Shown piece after piece: positions 59,839 to 64,000 of a stretch of 64,000 bases of DNA; within the stretch, counting starts at the first letter, position 1; every line of letters starts with the position of its first letter. The position numbers and the translations under genes are program-made. The DNA is from Actimicrobium sp. CCC2.4 (lineage in GTDB: Bacteria; Pseudomonadota; Gammaproteobacteria; Burkholderiales; Burkholderiaceae_D), in contig NZ_CP133777.1 of NCBI RefSeq assembly GCF_034347385.1, positions 2,728,001 to 2,792,000 on the forward strand. The letters run 5' to 3'. A model generated the notes under the pieces. That model ran no database searches. It was not told where the DNA came from and worked only from the letters and a program-made list of their open reading frames with translations.

Positions 59839-60171
59839 TCAGGGCAACGGGTTCACCAGCGCGAGCGCGCGGGAAATGTCGTCTACTTGCAGTGGCCGAA
59901 CCAGTCGGGCGACTTCGATACCATCGCTCAGAAAAATCAGCGTCGGCCACAAGGTCACGCGGTAGGAGCGGCCCAATTTGCGGCCCTTGCCATCTTCGAC
60001 CTTGAGCAGGCGAACCTGCGCGTGACGGGTCAGCGCGTCGGCCAGCAAGGGTTCGGCGGCCTGGCAATGGCCGCACCAGTCGGTACCGAACTCAATGACG
60101 GCGGCACCGGCCAGCTGGTCGATGTCGCTGCGCGGCAGCTCGGCGGGATTGAATTTATCAGTGGCTTGCAT
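59839..60171 (-). CDS. Thioredoxin-like protein with WCGHC active site
   Basis: A 110-residue thioredoxin-fold protein with active site WCGHC (residues 32-36) and the cis-proline segment LWPTLIFLSDG. CGHC is more PDI-like than the usual CGPC, suggesting a higher redox potential. The ATG at 60171 follows GAAGGAAC and overlaps the end of the upstream permease gene by 14 bases, so the two are co-translated. No signal peptide. Confidence 0.88.
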   Translation of the reverse strand: MQATDKFNPAELPRSDIDQLAGAAVIEFGTDWCGHCQAAEPLLADALTRHAQVRLLKVEDGKGRKLGRSYRVTLWPTLIFLSDGIEVARLVRPLQVDDISRALALVNPLP

Positions 60172-61222
60172 CGGCAGTTCCTTCGATGAGCGGGCGCGGC
60201 AAGCGCACCCGGACAATCAGAATCTTGATCGCTGCCAGCACCGGTACCGACAGGAAAATCCCGATCACGCCGGCCAGTTCGTCACCGGCCAGCAAACCGA
60301 CGATGACCAGCAAGGGCGACACCTCCACGCCTTCGCTCATCAGCATCGGACTGAGCACGTAATCCTGGAACATCCGGTACGCAATGATGAAGACCAGCAG
60401 CCAGAGCAAGTGCGGAAAACCGCTGAAGGCCGAGACGCACAGAATGATGACCACAGCCGACAGCGGTCCGACGAACGGGATCACTTCGAGCAGTCCGGCG
60501 ACACCGGCCAGCAGCAGCGAATAGGGCACGCCCAGCGCCGAAAAGACCAGGCTGTAGACGACGAAAGTGGCCATCGACAGCAAGAGCAGCGCGCGGACAT
60601 ATTTGGATAGCAGCACGTCGAGGTCTTCGAGGATACCGCGCCACAGCGGCGCGCTGGCGGTGCCGAGCGAGGACAGGAATGCGGCACGCAGCAACGGTGC
60701 TTCCTTGATCAGCAAAAAACTCAGCACCGGGATCAGGATCAGATAAATCAGGTTGGTCGCCACATGCATCACTTCCATGCCCAGCCGCTGTGCCATCGGC
60801 AGCGCCTGGCCGGTACCGTGTTGCACCTGCTCGGTCACGAAGGCGAGGATACGGCCGCGTTGCGCTTCCAGAAAACCCGGCAGTGGTATCCGCGCCGAGA
60901 TGTTGGCCGGATCAAGGAGTGTCGGCAGTTGCTGGCTCAGGCGCATCGCCTCGTCGGTGATGGTCGCGCCGAACAGTGCGCCGGTAGCGCCGAATACGAG
61001 GATGGCAAAGATGAAGACGATCGCAATCGACACGGTGCGCGGCACCCGTACCGGCTTGAAGCGCTCGATCAATCCGACCAGCGGATAGAGCAGATAACTG
61101 AAAAAGATGGCGAACACCACGACCAGCAAGGTCGAGCGCACCGAATAGGCGACGAACAGGAAAAACGCCACCAGCGAGCCGGTCCAGACGACACGGGCGA
61201 TACGCACATCGAAACCGAACAT
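60158..61222 (-). CDS. AI-2E/PerM-family permease
   Basis: A 354-residue membrane protein of the AI-2E (PF01594) family with about eight helices. Family features: LLVVVFAIFFSYLLYPLVGLIERF near the N-terminus and the C-terminal SPMLMSEGVEVSPLLVIVGLLAGDELAGVIGIFLSVPVLAAIKI. Members include PerM, autoinducer-2 exporters and Na+/H+ antiporters; the solute cannot be told from sequence. It is upstream of and overlapping the thioredoxin-like gene. Confidence 0.88.
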   Translation of the reverse strand: MFGFDVRIARVVWTGSLVAFFLFVAYSVRSTLLVVVFAIFFSYLLYPLVGLIERFKPVRVPRTVSIAIVFIFAILVFGATGALFGATITDEAMRLSQQLPTLLDPANISARIPLPGFLEAQRGRILAFVTEQVQHGTGQALPMAQRLGMEVMHVATNLIYLILIPVLSFLLIKEAPLLRAAFLSSLGTASAPLWRGILEDLDVLLSKYVRALLLLSMATFVVYSLVFSALGVPYSLLLAGVAGLLEVIPFVGPLSAVVIILCVSAFSGFPHLLWLLVFIIAYRMFQDYVLSPMLMSEGVEVSPLLVIVGLLAGDELAGVIGIFLSVPVLAAIKILIVRVRLPRPLIEGTADASH

Positions 61223-61269
61223 GGCTTTTTCCGATTCATTAAAAAGGGTGCATGGATCACCCGGGAAAC

Positions 61270-61917
61270 TCAGTTACCCACCAGGCCTGCCGCAATATTG
61301 ATCGACAAGCCGATGATGGCCGCATTGAACAGGAAACTCAGCACCGACTGCGCCAGCACCGCCTTGCGGATTGACGGCGACATCACCAGCACGTCCGAGG
61401 TCTGCGCCGCGACCGCAATCGTAAAAGAAAAATACAGAAAATCCGCATAGCCGGGATGCAGTTCGTCCTCCGGAAAACGCAAGGCGCGCTGCTTGACCGG
61501 AGACAGGTAAAACAGCCGCGCATAGTGCACGGTGTAGGTCGTCGCTACCAGCAACCATGAGCCCAGCACGGTGATCGCCGTGAACACGTAGTGCAGCACC
61601 TTTTGCGTGTCCGGCATCCCCTTGGACGACGACAGTTCCAGTACGATTGCCACCAGGCTGAATGCCGCAGCAATCGACAGGATCGCCAGCACCACCACCG
61701 CGTTATTGTCCTCGCGCTCGGCAATCTCGCGCACCCGCGTGCTGGTGGCGGTCGCCATCAACCAGGCCATCTGCGCGAGATACAGCCAGACGATCACGTT
61801 CCATCCGGCCAGCACACGCGTAACCGGCCGCCAGGATTGCGGCACCACCGCCCCCACCACCAGCCCGGCCACCACGGCAAGTATCAACCGCGGATGAGAA
61901 TGAAATAAATGGCGCAT
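61270..61917 (-). CDS. DUF1345 membrane protein
   Basis: A 215-residue protein with about five transmembrane helices. The motif DELHPGYADFLYFSFTIAVAAQTSDV with SPSIRKAVLAQSVLSFLFN is the DUF1345 signature. Function unknown. It lies 47 bases upstream of the permease on the same strand and may share its transcript. The start at 61917 is beside a pair of short AT-rich direct repeats. Confidence 0.85.
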   Translation of the reverse strand: MRHLFHSHPRLILAVVAGLVVGAVVPQSWRPVTRVLAGWNVIVWLYLAQMAWLMATATSTRVREIAEREDNNAVVVLAILSIAAAFSLVAIVLELSSSKGMPDTQKVLHYVFTAITVLGSWLLVATTYTVHYARLFYLSPVKQRALRFPEDELHPGYADFLYFSFTIAVAAQTSDVLVMSPSIRKAVLAQSVLSFLFNAAIIGLSINIAAGLVGN

Positions 61918-61936
61918 TAGCTAAACAGACAGTAAA

Positions 61937-61984
61937 TAGGGTCAGAGTCGAATTAAATTAATTAGGGTCAGAGTCAAATTAAAT
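61937..61984. repeat. Two direct copies of TAGGGTCAGAGTC-type repeat
   Basis: TAGGGTCAGAGTCGAATTAA at 61937-61956 and TAGGGTCAGAGTCAAATTAA at 61963-61982, differing at one base. Sequences of this type often flank REP-associated or IS200-like transposases in betaproteobacteria; no transposase is present here. They lie in the 147-base gap between the DUF1345 and SDR genes. Confidence 0.6.
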
Positions 61985-62064
61985 CTTCTCGTCGGCCGGA
62001 CACGATGAGTTCGCGCCCACCGTGAGCCGCTTTGTCGAGCCGGTTGCCATAGTACCAGCACCAA

Positions 62065-62859
62065 TCAGGCGATCGTATCGACCGTGCCGCCATCAACCCG
62101 CAACGCCGCGCCGGTGGTGGCCGAGGCTTGCATCGAGCAGACATAGACGACCATGTTGGCGACTTCGTCGACCGTTGCCATGCGACCGATGATGGAGCTG
62201 GGGCGCTTGGCCTTGACGAAGGCGGTGGTGACCTGTTCCATGGTCTGGCCGGTGTCGGCAATGGTCTTGCCGAACATGCCGGTCAATCCATCCGACAAGG
62301 TGGGTCCCGGCAAGACCGCGTTGACGGTCACGCCGCTGCCGGCAAGGCGCTTGGCCAGTCCGCGCGAGACCGACAGGTTGGCGGTTTTGGTGAAGCCGTA
62401 ATGCATCATGTCGGGCGGGATATTGAGCCCGGACTCCGATGAAATAAACACGATGCGACCCCAGCCCTGCTCTACCATCGCCGGTGCGTAGGCGCGCGAC
62501 AGGCGCACGCCGGATAGCACATTGACTTCATAGAAGCGGGTCCATTCGTCATCGCCAAGCTCGAAAAAATCCTTGACGCCATAGATGCCCAGATTGTTGA
62601 CGAGGATGTCGGCTCGCGGTTCGGCGGCGAACAGGGCGCTACATCCTTCGGCAGTACCCAGGTCGGCAGCGACGCCACGCACGATGGCAGCAGGAAAGCG
62701 TGCCTTGATAGCCGCGATGGCCGCGTCGACCGCCGCTTGCGTGCGGCCGTTGACAATGACAGCCGCGCCGGCATCGGCCAGGCCGGCGGCAATGGCAAAA
62801 CCGATGCCGCTGGTGGAGCCCGATACCAGCGCGGTTTTATGGGTCAGGTCGATATGCAT
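62065..62859 (-). CDS. Short-chain dehydrogenase/reductase
   Basis: A 264-residue classical SDR with the cofactor motif GSTSGIGFAIAAGLA, NNLGIYG (NNAG-type), catalytic Ser in FISSESG and YGFTK with Tyr and Lys, plus PGPT. Arg in VNGRT after strand two suggests NADP preference. The substrate is not evident and no pathway genes adjoin. The start follows AACTTCATTC without a strong ribosome-binding site. Confidence 0.9.
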   Translation of the reverse strand: MHIDLTHKTALVSGSTSGIGFAIAAGLADAGAAVIVNGRTQAAVDAAIAAIKARFPAAIVRGVAADLGTAEGCSALFAAEPRADILVNNLGIYGVKDFFELGDDEWTRFYEVNVLSGVRLSRAYAPAMVEQGWGRIVFISSESGLNIPPDMMHYGFTKTANLSVSRGLAKRLAGSGVTVNAVLPGPTLSDGLTGMFGKTIADTGQTMEQVTTAFVKAKRPSSIIGRMATVDEVANMVVYVCSMQASATTGAALRVDGGTVDTIA

Positions 62860-62953
62860 GAATGAAGTTCTCCGGAATCAGATGAAAGAGATGGCGCGGT
62901 CGTGCCGCTGCCCGACCATAACGCAAACGCACCGACCAGGTTGGTCACTGCAA

Positions 62954-63544
62954 TCAGTCGACCTGCAGCCGCCCGCGCACCGCAAACTTGCCATCGGCAC
63001 CGATCTGGCCCGTCAGCACCACCATCTCGCCCATGCGCGGCACGACGCCGGTCAGCTCGGTGATGTTGACCTGGTGCGTGACCATCACGACATTACCGTC
63101 ACCGGTGCGATCGCGAATGGCCGCGCTCACCGCGCGCGATTTCAGGCTGAACGCATCGGCGCTGTCTTCGAAACCTGAATCAAGCATCGCCATCGGCGTG
63201 ACCCGGCCGAAGGCGAGCCGGGCGGTCTCGGTGCAACGGCACCAGCGGCTGGACCAGACTTGCGCGACCGGAATGCTGCGGGCACGAAAGGCATCGCCCA
63301 ACCGTTGCGCCTGGGCGCGCCCGGCGGCCGATAACTGGCGCTGCGAGCTGCAATCGGCCAGCGTAAAACCGGGCGGGTCGCCGATGCCGGATTCGGTGCT
63401 GGCATGGCGCAGCAGGACGATCTGCCCGCCGCCTTGCAGCGCCGTCCAGACGGCCGCTTCATCAGCACGAGCGAGCGGCAACAGCGTGGTCAGCGCGAGC
63501 AGTGCAAGCGTACAGCGCAGAGCAAATTGAGAGGTCAGTATCAC
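62954..63544 (-). CDS. Exported histidine phosphatase family protein
   Basis: A 196-residue protein with a signal peptide (LALLALTTLLPLARADEA) and the histidine-phosphatase motif LRHAST (the usual RHG is RHA here), SSRWCRCTETARLAFG and VMVTHQVNITELTG, containing the second catalytic His. This is the SixA/AIS-like exported branch. Replacement of the RHG glycine by Ala is common in this subgroup. Phosphate substrate unknown. Confidence 0.85.
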   Translation of the reverse strand: MILTSQFALRCTLALLALTTLLPLARADEAAVWTALQGGGQIVLLRHASTESGIGDPPGFTLADCSSQRQLSAAGRAQAQRLGDAFRARSIPVAQVWSSRWCRCTETARLAFGRVTPMAMLDSGFEDSADAFSLKSRAVSAAIRDRTGDGNVVMVTHQVNITELTGVVPRMGEMVVLTGQIGADGKFAVRGRLQVD

Positions 63545-63599
63545 GATTCCTTGATATGAGAGCGCCCTGCATGATAGCCATGACGGGTACAGGAAGCAA

Positions 63600-63621
63600 A
63601 AAGGCCGCTCGCGCGGCCTTT
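63600..63621 (-). terminator. Rho-independent terminator of the chemotaxis receptor gene
   Basis: Nine-base perfect arms AAAGGCCGC and GCGGCCTTT with a four-base loop; on the minus strand a T5 run follows. It lies 23 bases after the receptor stop codon. Confidence 0.88.
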
Positions 63622-63643
63622 CTAAACAGTCAAGACGAGGCTA

Positions 63644-64000
63644 TCAGAACTCTTCCCAATCGCTGTCCGACCGCGCGGCCGCAGCAGAAGCCGGCTTGCG
63701 CGCCGGTGCCGGCAAGGTCGAACGTGCAGCAATCGGCTTCTTGACTAACGCCCGCGCCGTCAGGCGAACCGGCGCCGGCTTCGTGGCGACGACGCTGCCA
63801 CCCTCGAACTTGAACACCGCAACAGTACGCTCGAGCTCCCCGGCCTGCTCCTGCAGCGACTCGGCGGCCGCGGCGGCCTCCTCGACCAGCGCGGCATTTT
63901 GTTGCGTGACCTGGTCCATCTGGCCGATGGCCAGGTTGACCTGTTCGATACCGGCGCTTTGCTCGACGCTGGCGGACATGATTTCGGCCATGATGTCGGT
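63644..64000 (-). CDS. Methyl-accepting chemotaxis protein, C-terminal fragment
   Basis: The last 118 residues of a receptor whose start lies beyond the window. [40 protein letters not shown] is the conserved methylation-helix region of the signalling domain, followed by a Pro/Ala/Lys-rich linker and the terminal DWEEF, the pentapeptide tether for CheR/CheB. The signal input cannot be judged from this part. A strong terminator follows. Confidence 0.93.
   Translation of the reverse strand, partial: TDIMAEIMSASVEQSAGIEQVNLAIGQMDQVTQQNAALVEEAAAAAESLQEQAGELERTVAVFKFEGGSVVATKPAPVRLTARALVKKPIAARSTLPAPARKPASAAAARSDSDWEEF

Overview
The window is a GC-rich proteobacterial chromosome segment. Its housekeeping block (zipA-ligA-galU-def, all on the minus strand), tandem YceI genes beside a cytochrome b561, and codon use suggest a betaproteobacterium of the Burkholderiales, probably Oxalobacteraceae-like. 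The genus is not resolved. I see no rRNA, tRNA, CRISPR array, complete IS element or prophage.

Layout. 0-1.8 kb: a Tat-exported PhoD-type phosphatase. 1.9-7.8 kb: a divergent LysR regulator and an operon for an energy-coupled inorganic-carbon pump (dabB, dabA, DUF6671 protein). 7.9-10.7 kb: a small unknown protein, an M48/YgjP-type metallopeptidase, two YceI proteins and cytochrome b561. 10.8-15.8 kb: a catabolic cassette (IlvD/Edd dehydratase, frameshifted GntR regulator, TIM-barrel lactonase-like hydrolase, MFS transporter), visibly AT-richer from about 12.6 kb. 15.9-18.2 kb: two FAD oxidoreductases, the second apparently starting at a non-AUG codon.

18.4-33.8 kb is a methanol-oxidation island. 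It holds mxaRSACKL, where every junction overlaps by 4 nt, then a small Cys-rich periplasmic protein, xoxF (lanthanide methanol dehydrogenase), its cytochrome xoxG, xoxJ, an unknown periplasmic protein, an ATP-grasp ligase, a divergent sigma-54 activator, class III alcohol/formaldehyde dehydrogenase (frmA) and Gfa. Methanol would be oxidised to formaldehyde in the periplasm, and formaldehyde trapped and oxidised through glutathione. Five sequences with sigma-54 promoter architecture (GG-N10-GC) precede the island's transcription units, which suggests one regulon under the resident activator.

34-39.8 kb: a solute-binding protein and the def/galU/ligA/zipA block. 40.3-56.2 kb is the most unusual region: a one-direction cluster for a type IVb-pilus/type II-secretion-like machine (PilP-like protein, ATPase, inner-membrane platform, two bitopic proteins, a parvulin-like chaperone, two pilin-like proteins lacking Glu+5, a hemerythrin-like protein that has lost two iron ligands, secretin). 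Within it lies a 2105-residue fibre protein with phage-tail-fibre and YadA-head-like repeats, a peptidase S74 self-cleaving chaperone and an extra C-terminal domain. I read it as a dedicated machine for exporting or displaying a phage-fibre-like adhesin.

56.2-64 kb: a repeat hairpin, a DUF3943 outer-membrane-type protein, a second PhoD-like phosphatase, a thioredoxin-like protein, a PerM/AI-2E family permease, a DUF1345 protein, an SDR oxidoreductase, a histidine phosphatase and the C-terminal end of a chemotaxis receptor that runs off the window.
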